64,000 nt of DNA from a virus. The stretch covers positions 117,200-181,199 of IMG/VR virus record IMGVR_UViG_3300009103_000003, one strand, 5' to 3'. The notes beneath the pieces were generated by a model. That model worked only from the letters and a program-made list of their open reading frames with translations. It made no database searches and was not told where the DNA came from. A program made the position numbers and the translations under genes. Shown piece after piece: positions 24,063 to 32,523 of the stretch. Each line of letters opens with the position of its first letter. Within the stretch, counting starts at the first letter, position 1.

Positions 24063-24478
24063 GTGGCTGACCCGCCCGCAATCCTTCGCCAACCGAATTG
24101 CGTCTTTTCGAGCCTCGACAAGTCGTGCCAATCACCCTCACCGTCAACAATGGCCTCGATGACCTTGTCAGAGATGTCTTTGTAGGCGTGTTCGGCGTAG
24201 GCGTACAGGTTTTCCTTGGTACTGGGGCACCACTTGTTTGCGTCCGCGTAGTCACCAGCAATCACGATTCTGTCGCCAGCCCATGTTCCGATGATCGGGT
24301 GCTCACTTCTTAGGTCCCCTCCACCACGTCCGTTGCCATCTGCTAGTAGAACGGCTAGACCAGTCATCGCTGACTGCCCGTCATTACCAAACTCCATTAG
24401 CTTTAAACCTGATCCAAACTTGTGGGGACACAGGTATTCCTCTTTATCAATATTAGTGATTTTATAGTATTGTCCCAT
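24059..24478 (-). CDS. Conserved hypothetical MGQYYKI-type protein
   Basis: The N-terminus MGQYYKITNIDKEEYLCPH and the following FGSGLKLMEFG are typical of a widespread, uncharacterised bacterial and phage family of about 130-150 residues. The ATG at 24478 has AAGGAG upstream. Overlaps on both sides indicate an operon with the ADP-ribosyltransferase-like gene. Confidence 0.75.
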   Translation of the reverse strand: MGQYYKITNIDKEEYLCPHKFGSGLKLMEFGNDGQSAMTGLAVLLADGNGRGGGDLRSEHPIIGTWAGDRIVIAGDYADANKWCPSTKENLYAYAEHAYKDISDKVIEAIVDGEGDWHDLSRLEKTQFGWRRIAGGSAT

Positions 24479-24684
24479 CACGTCTCCTTTGTCTGGCACA
24501 GCCCTTCTTCAATAAGCCGTACCGCCATTCTTCCGTAGTGGCCTTGTAGATTCCAAGCCATTCCGGAGTTAATCAATTCTTGAAAGAAACTAATTTCCTC
24601 CTCTTGAGACATCTCGTCAGCCTCATAGGACATGATCTTGTTGACCAAACTAGCTTCTTTGTTTTTATTACAGACTTCGTCCAT
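24478..24684 (-). CDS. Hypothetical protein, 68 residues
   Basis: Acidic helical protein (SYEADEMSQEEEISFFQEL). It heads this minus-strand run. No recognised family. Confidence 0.6.
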   Translation of the reverse strand: MDEVCNKNKEASLVNKIMSYEADEMSQEEEISFFQELINSGMAWNLQGHYGRMAVRLIEEGLCQTKET

Positions 24685-24725
24685 TACCTACTCCTTAGGT
24701 AAACTTGTATACGAGGTGTCGCCCA

Positions 24726-25013
24726 ATGACTAAGAACTCTTTGATATTCTTTGTGGATTTCCCCGTAGGGGGTGCCACATGGAAAATTCAGTGCAGTGTC
24801 ACTAACTTTGGTGACGAAGGAATTCTCTTGCCTGAGGAGGACATAGATGTAGTCAGGATTATGAACGCCCAGCATAACGGAGTTAGGCTAGATGAAAGTT
24901 CCTGGAAGGCCCTATTAGAGGATAACAACCTATTGGGCAGCTTTTGCGAGAAAATGCTTTCTACGCTGTCTTTTGTGCAGTGGACTCTTTCTGGTCCAAT
25001 GGCAGAGGCGTAG
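24726..25013 (+). CDS. Hypothetical protein, 95 residues, lone plus-strand gene
   Basis: MTKNSLIFFVDFPVGG then an alpha/beta sequence with sensible composition. It is isolated among minus-strand genes. The ribosome site is modest (GAGGTG, about 9 bases upstream). Not recognised. Confidence 0.5.
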   Translation: MTKNSLIFFVDFPVGGATWKIQCSVTNFGDEGILLPEEDIDVVRIMNAQHNGVRLDESSWKALLEDNNLLGSFCEKMLSTLSFVQWTLSGPMAEA

Positions 25014-25066
25014 TGTCAAATATGAAGGACTGCTCATAGTCCGGATATTGTTGGCACATCTCTTTT

Positions 25067-25273
25067 TTATCTAGAGGGTTCACCGACGCCTCTGAAATTG
25101 TAGTCCCCGGATTTGATTGCGGCAACATCCGCATCACGGGCTTTTCTATAATCATCACGCTTCTCTTCTTTGCTTTTACAGTCCATGCAGATAAGTAATT
25201 CAGAATACATGGACATAATATGACAATTGGTCTTTGTGTAGCAGCGTTGACAGCTACCGTTCCATTCTCTCAT
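25067..25273 (-). CDS. Small zinc-binding phage protein, 68 residues
   Basis: CQRCYTKTNCHIMSMY with LICMDCK further on gives two Cys pairs and a His, the pattern of a small phage family that I have seen as conserved hypothetical protein. Strong AGGAG site. Function unknown. Confidence 0.7.
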   Translation of the reverse strand: MREWNGSCQRCYTKTNCHIMSMYSELLICMDCKSKEEKRDDYRKARDADVAAIKSGDYNFRGVGEPSR

Positions 25274-25382
25274 TGTTTCTCCTAAAGGGGCGAGAAACCC
25301 AGCGCCAGAAAGCGTTTAGTTTATCGCATAGCCAGAGTATGGCATCTCGTCGTTCTTCATAAGTTTTTCTATCTAAGTACAT
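25254..25382 (-). CDS. Small basic protein, 42 residues
   Basis: Reads MYLDRKTYEERRDAILW to FRRNNERMER, with Arg/Trp-rich sequence. It fills the gap between two genes and overlaps the 25273 start by 20 bases. The ribosome site is weak. Confidence 0.45.
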   Translation of the reverse strand: MYLDRKTYEERRDAILWLCDKLNAFWRWVSRPFRRNNERMER

Positions 25383-25383
25383 T

Positions 25384-25587
25384 CTATTCCCAGCTTGCCT
25401 TAAAGGTTTCTGTTTGCTGCAAGGCCGTACGGACAGCAGACATCTCCGCAGAGAAGTTTAGGGGGTGGCCATGGTCATCGGTAATACCTGAGCTATTTCG
25501 GACCATATATTCATTAACTATGTACAGTAATGTTTTCACTGCCATCTCCAACTTTTTGATTTCTGCTTGGTAGTCATCCTCATTCAT
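25384..25587 (-). CDS. Hypothetical protein, 67 residues
   Basis: MNEDDYQAEIKKLEMAVKT is a helical start with a GGGGG ribosome site, overlapping the stop of the 25580-25879 gene. Not recognised. Confidence 0.6.
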   Translation of the reverse strand: MNEDDYQAEIKKLEMAVKTLLYIVNEYMVRNSSGITDDHGHPLNFSAEMSAVRTALQQTETFKASWE

Positions 25588-25879
25588 TTGACGCCCCCTT
25601 ACGAGTTTTGTGTCTATACCTAGCATTTTTATTAGAGCAATCTCTAGAGCAATATTTACTATTCTCCCTGGAGAATGCCCCCTTGCCATCAAAACCCTTA
25701 TCACACATATGCCATGCACAAATATCGGTGTTGGGGACAGGTCGTTCGACCATAGGGGGGCGTTGCTCACAGTTTAGGTACCAACATTTTTCAAGTTTTA
25801 TTGGATACCTAGGTGATGGTATGTGGTTGGGGCAGACCCACTCATCCAAGTTTAGCCAGCGGGATTTTTCGCGTCCCAT
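25580..25879 (-). CDS. Small zinc-finger protein, 99 residues
   Basis: Seven Cys and several His in groups (WVCPNH, CWYLNCEQR, ICAWHMCDKGF, YCSRDCSNKNARYRH) suggest one or two zinc sites; the last group resembles a treble-clef end. Function unknown, possibly nucleic-acid binding given the basic tail. Confidence 0.65.
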   Translation of the reverse strand: MGREKSRWLNLDEWVCPNHIPSPRYPIKLEKCWYLNCEQRPPMVERPVPNTDICAWHMCDKGFDGKGAFSRENSKYCSRDCSNKNARYRHKTRKGASNE

Positions 25880-25919
25880 TCTATCTCCAAGTTATTAGCG
25901 TTTATCTAACCGGGGGTTG

Positions 25920-26414
25920 TTACTCCTCGGCTTGCTCTCGTAGTTTAGTGAATATTTTGCAGACCTTACTGTAGGCCCGCATCATTTCTCTAAGTTTAGG
26001 TTTATCTCTCGCGTAAAGCAGCCCGTTCATGTCTATACGCGCAATAGGAGTCCCATCACTGTCGGTTGCCATTTCGTAGTAATAGTACCCTCCAGATGGG
26101 TGGCTAGGGTTAAGCACCCCAGTACCAAAAGTACAGCCATGTCCGTATTCACCACCAGCACCGTTGTAGGCGATGAATCTGCAACCGGCTACGCCCATCT
26201 CTCCAAGCTCGTCGTACCAACCATAGTTGGCCTCGTATTCCTCTATAATAAGAGCACCGTGTTCGAAGGATACCTCGTCAGCCCAGAAATCTCCGGAGGA
26301 GGTGTCTCCCAGAGCGTCTGGCCAGCTTTGGTATGTTTTAGGCTCTAGGTGCTCTTTAGCGATTAGATAATCGTCAGGATGAATCTGAATCCTCAAGTAG
26401 CAGCGGTCACCCAC
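25920..26414 (-). CDS. Hypothetical protein, 164 residues
   Basis: MGDRCYLRIQIHPDDY start, aromatic and Gly-rich middle (NYGWYDELGEMG, GGYYYYEMAT). The opening resembles a recurring phage family of unknown function. Overlaps the following gene by eight bases. Confidence 0.65.
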   Translation of the reverse strand: MGDRCYLRIQIHPDDYLIAKEHLEPKTYQSWPDALGDTSSGDFWADEVSFEHGALIIEEYEANYGWYDELGEMGVAGCRFIAYNGAGGEYGHGCTFGTGVLNPSHPSGGYYYYEMATDSDGTPIARIDMNGLLYARDKPKLREMMRAYSKVCKIFTKLREQAEE

Positions 26415-26649
26415 GGGCCACCATCATCATAGGTGATGCCCATGGACATGCAGGACACCCAAAGTAGGTACCTTTTCCTGCGCCACCCTTCAAGAGTTCT
26501 TGCTCAACATCTACGGTGATTTCCATCACCTCTTTACATCCGCAATGAGGACATCCCTCCTTACGAAGCTCTTCCGGTGCCTCTTTAGCAGTAGGCACTC
26601 CTACAGGGTTGCTGTCTACAAACCCGTAGTCTCTAATGTTATCGGTCAT
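26407..26649 (-). CDS. Zinc-ribbon protein, 80 residues
   Basis: CPHCGCKE and CPACPW at residues about 33 and 66 form a two-knuckle zinc ribbon. Starts and stops overlap both neighbours. Confidence 0.65.
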   Translation of the reverse strand: MTDNIRDYGFVDSNPVGVPTAKEAPEELRKEGCPHCGCKEVMEITVDVEQELLKGGAGKGTYFGCPACPWASPMMMVARG

Positions 26650-27064
26650 TTTTTCCTCCGAATTGTTTGTCTACTTTTCTAAGCCAGTCCCAGTCAATGG
26701 CGTCACAGATCTCGCTACAACGACTTCTACCAAACAAGGTAAGCTCGTGACCTTCTTCTGTAGCGGCATCTAGGACCATGCGAACAGCGCCGACAGCTTC
26801 ACGCTCAACGTGAGCGAGGTGCTCACCCATATCCGACTTGGCATCATCTACTCCCACGGCGTAAGCCTCGTGGATGACGTACTCAAGCATTCTATGGATG
26901 CCCTCAATGGGCTCACCCGAAGCGGTTACTTCGTTGTGTAGTATCTCCTCGAAGTCCTCTAGGTAGGGGTACTTCTCGTAGATTTTGTCGTACAGTGCGG
27001 CCAGGGGAGTATCCCCTGTTACATAGTCAGGCGGGTCTTGGTCGTTTGGTGATCTAGTCATCAT
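26639..27064 (-). CDS. Hypothetical protein, 141 residues
   Basis: Acidic, His-containing helical protein. Two adjacent ATG codons (27064 and 27061) overlap the end of the upstream gene; the first is used here. Not recognised. Confidence 0.6.
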   Translation of the reverse strand: MMTRSPNDQDPPDYVTGDTPLAALYDKIYEKYPYLEDFEEILHNEVTASGEPIEGIHRMLEYVIHEAYAVGVDDAKSDMGEHLAHVEREAVGAVRMVLDAATEEGHELTLFGRSRCSEICDAIDWDWLRKVDKQFGGKNDR

Positions 27065-27251
27065 CAAACCCGACTATTTTGTAGCCCTTGCCTTCTATAA
27101 ACTCGATGGCTTCTTGCTCTATAGCGTCACCAATCATGTTTGCATCATAATCTTTATCTGTGCTGTCCGGGTGGTTGTCTACCCACCCAAGAGACTCCGC
27201 GAACTCCAGGGTCTCCCCGAAGCATTCATAGTTATATATTTTCTCTGTCAT
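27054..27251 (-). CDS. Hypothetical protein, 65 residues
   Basis: MTEKIYNYECFGETLEFAES; acidic, ends GFDDD. AAAGGATG ribosome site. Not recognised. Confidence 0.6.
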   Translation of the reverse strand: MTEKIYNYECFGETLEFAESLGWVDNHPDSTDKDYDANMIGDAIEQEAIEFIEGKGYKIVGFDDD

Positions 27252-27457
27252 ACACTCATCCTTTCGTTCGTTACTTCTGACTGATACCAGCGGAGTTCCG
27301 CCCGGTTTATCCACTGGCTCTTGCATTCCACACAAGAGCATCGCTCATACGCCTCCGTCATAGGAGGCTCTTCATCGTTGCCTAGCCCCTCGCTCTCGAT
27401 ATTATCGCTAGCGCAGACCGGGCATCTCTTAGGGATTACGGTGTCCTCAAACATCAT
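27248..27457 (-). CDS. Zinc-ribbon protein, 69 residues
   Basis: CPVCASDN and CSCVECKSQW give a two-pair zinc ribbon. The start uses the ATGATG inside the 3' end of the upstream gene. Confidence 0.65.
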   Translation of the reverse strand: MMFEDTVIPKRCPVCASDNIESEGLGNDEEPPMTEAYERCSCVECKSQWINRAELRWYQSEVTNERMSV

Positions 27458-27671
27458 CCATCTCCTCCAGGAACTCGTCATCAAAATCAGAAGCAAATTC
27501 TTCTTCTTCCTCGGCTCTTCGTTCCATGTAGTTAACAAGCTCCTCTACCCGCTCGTGCGCTTCGTGGCTCGGGGAAAGGAGTGTTTCGATAAAATCGCTG
27601 AGCACGCTGACCGTTGTCCGGTCAGTCCACCCCATCCTCATTTGATATTTTAAGACTGTCTCATACATCAT
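27447..27671 (-). CDS. Hypothetical protein, 74 residues
   Basis: Helical and very acidic C-terminus (RRAEEEEEFASDFDDEFLEE). The junctions at both ends use the same overlapping codons (Asp-Asp-Val-stop over ATGATG), showing tight coupling. Confidence 0.6.
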   Translation of the reverse strand: MMYETVLKYQMRMGWTDRTTVSVLSDFIETLLSPSHEAHERVEELVNYMERRAEEEEEFASDFDDEFLEEMDDV

Positions 27672-27855
27672 CCACCTCATAGGTATCGCAAAGACCAAAG
27701 GCTTCTGTGCAACCCTCACGTTCTATGTCATCAAGCCTCGCCCTAGCTCTTGCAAGTAGTGCGGGCATATTTTCTTTATTGAAGATGGCTTCTTCGTCAG
27801 CCTCGGTTTCGATACTGAACGCCATGTCCATCATGTGGTTATATTTAATCGCCAT
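27661..27855 (-). CDS. Hypothetical protein, 64 residues
   Basis: Small acidic helical protein. Overlaps on both sides. Not recognised. Confidence 0.55.
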   Translation of the reverse strand: MAIKYNHMMDMAFSIETEADEEAIFNKENMPALLARARARLDDIEREGCTEAFGLCDTYEVDDV

Positions 27856-28045
27856 CTTCGTCCCCCGACTTCAGGCTTAAGCCATCCATAGCCCCAAGGG
27901 TTTCGATGACCTCCCAACCGCTTTTACACATGTGGGATTCAATATGTTTTCTATTGTTAGTTAGGAACTCTTCTGCTTCTGATTCGGTCACATCAAACAT
28001 GTCGAGCACGTCCTGTGCCACGAATGCACATGTCGCCTTAACCAT
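27845..28045 (-). CDS. Hypothetical protein, 66 residues
   Basis: MVKATCAFVAQDVLDMFDV and HMCKSGWEVIETL suggest a compact helical fold seen in some phage hypothetical proteins. Function unknown. Confidence 0.6.
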   Translation of the reverse strand: MVKATCAFVAQDVLDMFDVTESEAEEFLTNNRKHIESHMCKSGWEVIETLGAMDGLSLKSGDEDGD

Positions 28046-28283
28046 TTTCGGCCTCCGTTTTCCAGTGACTAAACGCGTCTTCTATCTCTTCTTTGGTGGG
28101 GACTCCGCGACCATCATCATGCCAGGGCTCTCCCTCATTTAGGCAGAACCCCTTTTCATCATAGAGGTCATAAAAGCGATCCCCGTCACTTTCGGGGTCA
28201 TCCCCCTGCCAGCACAGGTCTACCTCTACCTTCCGTCCATGTATCACGTACTTCGCAACACATTGATTATGTAGACCCCCCAT
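28038..28283 (-). CDS. Hypothetical protein, 81 residues
   Basis: Alpha/beta, acidic, Trp-containing. Overlaps the next gene by one base (start/stop contact). Not recognised. Confidence 0.6.
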   Translation of the reverse strand: MGGLHNQCVAKYVIHGRKVEVDLCWQGDDPESDGDRFYDLYDEKGFCLNEGEPWHDDGRGVPTKEEIEDAFSHWKTEAENG

Positions 28284-28705
28284 CAGTATTCACACGAGGT
28301 GCTCATCGGATCACCAAGGCCGTTCAGGGTTTCACATACCCACCTGTTTAGGTCGTAATGTTCGATTGCTTCGGGCGTGACCACCGCTGCTGTGCCCACT
28401 ACATATCTATACTTCTCAGCACCAACTTCCATAAACGTTATGGACCATCCATCAGCGATGTGGGGCTGCATTTCTTTGAAGATGTCTAGGTCGTGATGTT
28501 CACCCGTATCTTCGTCCTCTACCCAGCAGGGGATGCTCCCGCAATCGCTGTTAGGACCAAAAAGAAACCCGTATAGTCTACCGTGTTCCTCTGTTTCATG
28601 AGTGATGACCTCCGCTTCAGGAATTGTCTCAGCCCACCGGAGGAACACCGCCTCGTCTTTAACTTTCACGTAGCTCGTTCGAGCCGTTGCATAATAATTG
28701 GCCAT
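28283..28705 (-). CDS. Hypothetical protein, 140 residues
   Basis: MANYYATARTSYVKVKDEA start with GAGGAG site; TSYVKVKD then acidic alternating strands is a recurring phage pattern. Ends with a Cys and EY. Function unknown. Confidence 0.65.
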   Translation of the reverse strand: MANYYATARTSYVKVKDEAVFLRWAETIPEAEVITHETEEHGRLYGFLFGPNSDCGSIPCWVEDEDTGEHHDLDIFKEMQPHIADGWSITFMEVGAEKYRYVVGTAAVVTPEAIEHYDLNRWVCETLNGLGDPMSTSCEY

Positions 28706-28761
28706 GTGGCATCTCCTCAAAAGAAGGTGTCCGGTCTTACACCCCGGACACCTATTAGTAG

Positions 28762-29142
28762 TTATTCTTCTTTTAGTTTCTTGAGACCGAAACAGTATTG
28801 GCACCCACCCGGATGACCGGGCGGCTGAATCTCGCGATCACACATACATAACCATAGATATTCGTTAACTAGGGTTTCTAGCCAACAGAATTCTATGGCG
28901 TCTTTGTAGGCTTCCTCAGCAGTTCTGTAGGGCCCAACTTTTTCCTTAACAATATATGAGTCTTGATAATCACAGCCATCCTTGAAAACCGCGTAGAACC
29001 ATTCCGCAGAAACTTGTGTTACACGGAACTTGAATGACGCAACACAAGCCCCAACCCCATCGCCTACAATGACCTCCCCTCCCCGAAGTGGGTCAGGGTA
29101 TGAGTCTATCCAATTAAACCACAGGGGAAGTTGGCTACTCAT
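28762..29142 (-). CDS. Hypothetical protein, 126 residues, Cys-containing C-terminus
   Basis: The C-terminal third has WLCMCDREIQPPGHPGGCQYCFG, a possible zinc finger. The start at 29142 is chosen because it follows the upstream stop closely. Confidence 0.6.
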   Translation of the reverse strand: MSSQLPLWFNWIDSYPDPLRGGEVIVGDGVGACVASFKFRVTQVSAEWFYAVFKDGCDYQDSYIVKEKVGPYRTAEEAYKDAIEFCWLETLVNEYLWLCMCDREIQPPGHPGGCQYCFGLKKLKEE

Positions 29143-29152
29143 CGTCGTCTCA

Positions 29153-29515
29153 TTACTTTTGCCCCACAACCTTTACTGGTTGACCGTGTCGGTCCATCAC
29201 AGTGAAAAATGAGTGGGCGGCAGCAACGCTATCGAGCAGGTAAGTCCGCAGGTCCCAATCCCAACATTCTGGTCTGTCCCTAGCGGGTACCCACACCACA
29301 ACGGGCGTGTAGTCCACAAACCTAGGACTCTCAATATCCCCACCAGAGTACGTCTCAATCTCACAGTCAGGAAAGGAGTCCTGGCAAGCCTCCTTACTGT
29401 GATAGACATCGAAAGACGTTAGTTGACCCTCGGGAAGATTCCCATCCACTAACGCTGGTTGGTAGTACTCTCCGTATACCTCATATAGTTTTGGTGTATT
29501 GTCTGTGTATGACAT
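29153..29515 (-). CDS. Hypothetical protein, 120 residues
   Basis: Acidic, aromatic protein (KLYEVYGEYYQPALVDG). No motif. Begins right after the structured gap at 29516-29663. Confidence 0.6.
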   Translation of the reverse strand: MSYTDNTPKLYEVYGEYYQPALVDGNLPEGQLTSFDVYHSKEACQDSFPDCEIETYSGGDIESPRFVDYTPVVVWVPARDRPECWDWDLRTYLLDSVAAAHSFFTVMDRHGQPVKVVGQK

Positions 29516-29592
29516 TTATTTTCTTTCCTTCGGTGCGCTGGGACCGCACCCTTTAGATCCCCGGTGCGCCTCCGCACCGTGTCCAGCATCAC

Positions 29593-29628
29593 AAAAAAGA
29601 AAGGCCGGATGGGTTCCCCCACCCGGCC
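29593..29628 (-). terminator. Intrinsic terminator in the 29516-29663 gap
   Basis: On the minus strand a GGCCGGGTGGG/CCCATCCGGCC stem with a short loop is followed by a T-rich run (29593-29599). Further GC-rich repeats of GGTGCG type (29530-29580) lie between it and the next gene, so the gap may also hold a short structured leader. Confidence 0.7.
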
Positions 29629-29663
29629 CTCCGGTTAATGTACTTATGTATTCTTGGTAGAGG

Positions 29664-29945
29664 CTACCGCTTCTTAATTCCCCAAGCTTCAGGGCAAGAC
29701 CAGAGCCAATCACTATCTGCCCACTCGGCCCATTGACTAGTTACCGGTGGCCTGGGCTCAGACTCTACATATTCTAGTAGGTATTCCGCATATGATTTGA
29801 GGACAGGCTTCCCTTCAAAGTTAAAGTAGTCCTCACCAACATGCTCACATTCAGCGTAAGCCTCTTTGAATGCCTTTACTTTTTCGGGAGCTAACCACGT
29901 AGAACTCCTGTTTGTTTGCTTAGCTATTAATCTTTCTATAGGCAT
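29664..29945 (-). CDS. Hypothetical protein, 93 residues
   Basis: A helical protein ending in a Trp-rich stretch (SQWAEWADSDWLWSCPEAW). No function recognised. Follows the methyltransferase-like gene by 10 bases. Confidence 0.6.
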   Translation of the reverse strand: MPIERLIAKQTNRSSTWLAPEKVKAFKEAYAECEHVGEDYFNFEGKPVLKSYAEYLLEYVESEPRPPVTSQWAEWADSDWLWSCPEAWGIKKR

Positions 29946-29955
29946 TAGAACCTCC

Positions 29956-31302
29956 TTATTTACCCGCTTTAGCGGTAAGCTCCAAATGGAGCCCGTCTTC
30001 TATACGGGCATCTTCTTCACTATTAATCAACCTGAGTTCCCACTCAGGAGTATACACAATATTGCCCCACCCAGAGTACATTGGCTGTATGTCTAATGGC
30101 GCACCGAACTGTCTACCAGCCGAGCTAATCCAAAGTGGATTACGTTCGGTGCCCTCCTTGAAAGCTTCGTCATACTCAATACGCCTAGACTCGTTACCAG
30201 ACTCTGAGGCTACTCGAAGTCCTGAACGGTTATGCCGTATATCTTTGTATGTACCACGAGTTTCATGAGCACGCCAAGCTATAACTGTTTCCGGGGGGAT
30301 ATCGAACAGATTTCCAACGGTTTTCGATGGGAGGCCGTGGGCAGCACTTAGTGCAAAATTGCGTAGAGCGCTCTGGCTTTCCCTGCCTGGGATGGCTTCA
30401 AAACACATGAGGCTGGGCGAGTAAGTAAAGAGGTACTGCTCATAGACTTGAAGCTCGTGCAGCTTCGCAACTATGAAGTTCCCGCAGACAAATGGTGTAC
30501 CGTTACTATGATTGGATTTGCTGTGGTAGCAAAGCGCCATAACAGGTACGACCCCAAGCCCATGCTCCAGTAAGAGGACATTCAGACAACTTCGGAAAGC
30601 ATCCATTCTAATCAGCCCGGTACCGAGCGGTGTAAGCTTCCCATTCTTTACAGCGCTACGTAACCAATTGTCTGATTCATCATACCAGCCTGGGCCGTTT
30701 GCGTGGCTTAGCAAGCGCTTTCGTGCTCGCCCAATACACACTTTCGGGTCAAACATCTTTCCACGCATAAGGAGTTGATCTCCTGCTGAGTGACCAAACT
30801 TCTTACCCGCCTTCATAAGGTCCTTACGAATCTTTCTGGGGATGTTTGGGTGTAGGTGTTTATTCAGCTTAGCCGGGGCTTCTCGACCCTTCATCATGGT
30901 GATCCCCAAACACATAGGATATGTGCCAGCACCTAAAATTACTTTTCTGGCTGTATCTATGTTTTCGAGGGTTATTCCATTACAAAAATCTAGATGGGCT
31001 CCGTTATAGTCAACACAGCCTGCCCACTCCCCAGCTTCACCAGCCAGGGTGGTAATTCCTGGGTACAGTTCGCCACAGAAGTTTGCATATTCTGGATCTA
31101 GGTCTACTGCGGTGATTGTCTCAGGCTTAAACCCAAGCGCTTTTAGGGTGGAAACATCCCCACCCTCACCTGCCAAGACATAGGCACCTCGGTATTGGAC
31201 ATCCAGCGCTGTCATAACCATGCCAGCGTTGAGCCAAAGTCTCGCCCGAGCAACCTTCTTACCTGGGCTGTCGCCCTTGTAAGTGCTGTGTGTTCCGCTC
31301 AT
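29956..31302 (-). CDS. Methyltransferase-like protein, 448 residues
   Basis: Residues 40-115 have the Rossmann pattern of S-adenosylmethionine enzymes: YVLAGEGGDVSTLKALG as glycine loop, ITAVDLDPEYANFC with the acidic end of strand two, and GAHLDFCNG where a D/N-P-P-Y motif would sit in amino methyltransferases. No classic NPPY or PC motif follows, so target (base, RNA or protein) is unclear. The region 320-350 could contain a helix-turn-helix (TVGNLFDIPPETVIAWRA). The C-terminal 100 residues are unrecognised. Confidence 0.6.
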   Translation of the reverse strand: MSGTHSTYKGDSPGKKVARARLWLNAGMVMTALDVQYRGAYVLAGEGGDVSTLKALGFKPETITAVDLDPEYANFCGELYPGITTLAGEAGEWAGCVDYNGAHLDFCNGITLENIDTARKVILGAGTYPMCLGITMMKGREAPAKLNKHLHPNIPRKIRKDLMKAGKKFGHSAGDQLLMRGKMFDPKVCIGRARKRLLSHANGPGWYDESDNWLRSAVKNGKLTPLGTGLIRMDAFRSCLNVLLLEHGLGVVPVMALCYHSKSNHSNGTPFVCGNFIVAKLHELQVYEQYLFTYSPSLMCFEAIPGRESQSALRNFALSAAHGLPSKTVGNLFDIPPETVIAWRAHETRGTYKDIRHNRSGLRVASESGNESRRIEYDEAFKEGTERNPLWISSAGRQFGAPLDIQPMYSGWGNIVYTPEWELRLINSEEDARIEDGLHLELTAKAGK

Positions 31303-31311
31303 TGCGCCCCC

Positions 31312-31656
31312 CTAGTAATCTTCTGGCAGAAGAATCGTGGTTGCACTGCGGTCCCATTCAGTGATTACCCAGAATTTTAGAGGCTCTTCCCCACTTTCCC
31401 AGTTGTACACAGAAAGCAACCTATTGCCGTTTTCTAGAGCGTGGTCATTTGTTTTAGAGTCTTCCGGGCAGCAATCTCCCCAGTCACCGCTTTGGTGTCG
31501 AATGAGTGCCAATTGAATAACCTCATCTGCGTTAATATCTTCGATTTCTTTTATTCGACTTATAAAGTTGCTCGTTGCAACCACTTGTCCCAAACAAAAT
31601 TTGGGCTCACCTAAATCCGCTATTAGCGGGTAATAACCGTTAATAATTGTTTCCAT
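31312..31656 (-). CDS. Hypothetical protein, 114 residues
   Basis: Mixed alpha/beta with a DWGDCCPEDSK segment. Some phage proteins with HQSGDWGD-type motifs are known but uncharacterised. Confidence 0.65.
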   Translation of the reverse strand: METIINGYYPLIADLGEPKFCLGQVVATSNFISRIKEIEDINADEVIQLALIRHQSGDWGDCCPEDSKTNDHALENGNRLLSVYNWESGEEPLKFWVITEWDRSATTILLPEDY

Positions 31657-31668
31657 ACTATCCTCTTA

Positions 31669-32400
31669 TCAATACCACGTGTACATCCCGTGCCCACGCT
31701 CACCCCAGAAGCGACACCAGTTGGCCGCATCCCTTATGATTTTAAGCTCCTCTTTAATTTCCGCAGTTACCTGCTCACAATTTGCTTCGTAGTGGTCCGC
31801 TGCTTTATCTAGCGAAACCCCTAGTTCATACAATTCATCTGCATTCCTATCCGCATAACAATCTTCATCAAAACCCATCTCATGGAGACAAGCCATGTTG
31901 GCAATCTCCTTGCCCCGGAAACTTTCTGCGCCGGTAAAAATCCCGGTCACGGTGGCAATCCCATCAGAGGACACCAATTGAGGCACATAGAATCCTTTTC
32001 TGTCCTCCAAGAACTGCTCTATTGTTGGGAATAGCTCCCTAAGCTTCTCTGACTCCCCGTACTGCTTTTTGGCGTACTCCGTAGCAATATCGTCATAACC
32101 AACTCTAGGAGCCCCAAGGGTCTCCATAGGGCTTGTCACATTAGGTTCTCGCACACTTTCCCAATGACTTCGTTTCTTATCTAGTTCTTTGAAAATATCC
32201 GTTTTTCTAAACGCATCATCCACCGGGTTGGGGAAAATATGCGTTGAGACCTCAGGGTTTTCTTGCAATGCTTTATCAGCGTATTTTGCCCACTCCTCTG
32301 TGATCTCACTGTTTACCTTTTTCAGATGAGCTTCCGCGAATTTCACAGAAGCATCCATACCGGCGTTCACTTTGTCTCTCACACACCAATCCAGACCCAT
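31669..32400 (-). CDS. Hypothetical protein, 243 residues (MGLDWCV type)
   Basis: Begins MGLDWCVRDKVNAG, like a phage/bacterial conserved hypothetical family starting MGLDW. Mostly helical, charged. First gene of the minus-strand block; a promoter-like element lies 37 bases upstream. Confidence 0.65.
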   Translation of the reverse strand: MGLDWCVRDKVNAGMDASVKFAEAHLKKVNSEITEEWAKYADKALQENPEVSTHIFPNPVDDAFRKTDIFKELDKKRSHWESVREPNVTSPMETLGAPRVGYDDIATEYAKKQYGESEKLRELFPTIEQFLEDRKGFYVPQLVSSDGIATVTGIFTGAESFRGKEIANMACLHEMGFDEDCYADRNADELYELGVSLDKAADHYEANCEQVTAEIKEELKIIRDAANWCRFWGERGHGMYTWY

Positions 32401-32436
32401 AGTTATCCTCCTTTAAGAGATAGGGTTATCACTTTA

Positions 32437-32444
32437 CTTATACT
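32437..32444 (-). promoter_or_regulatory. Promoter-like element, one-base variant
   Basis: CTTATACT on the plus strand (AGTATAAG toward the 32400 start), 37 bases upstream. It sits at the switch point between minus- and plus-strand blocks. Confidence 0.45.
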
Positions 32445-32523
32445 GAAATATGGTTAATGTTTGCTGTAATGTTTGATATGTTATATACACATCACAGTAA
32501 AGTGCTTGTTAATAGGTAAATAT

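Noticed and set aside
29516-29713. 65-codon minus-strand frame
   Set aside because: It is formed by the terminator and GC-rich repeats and has no ribosome site.
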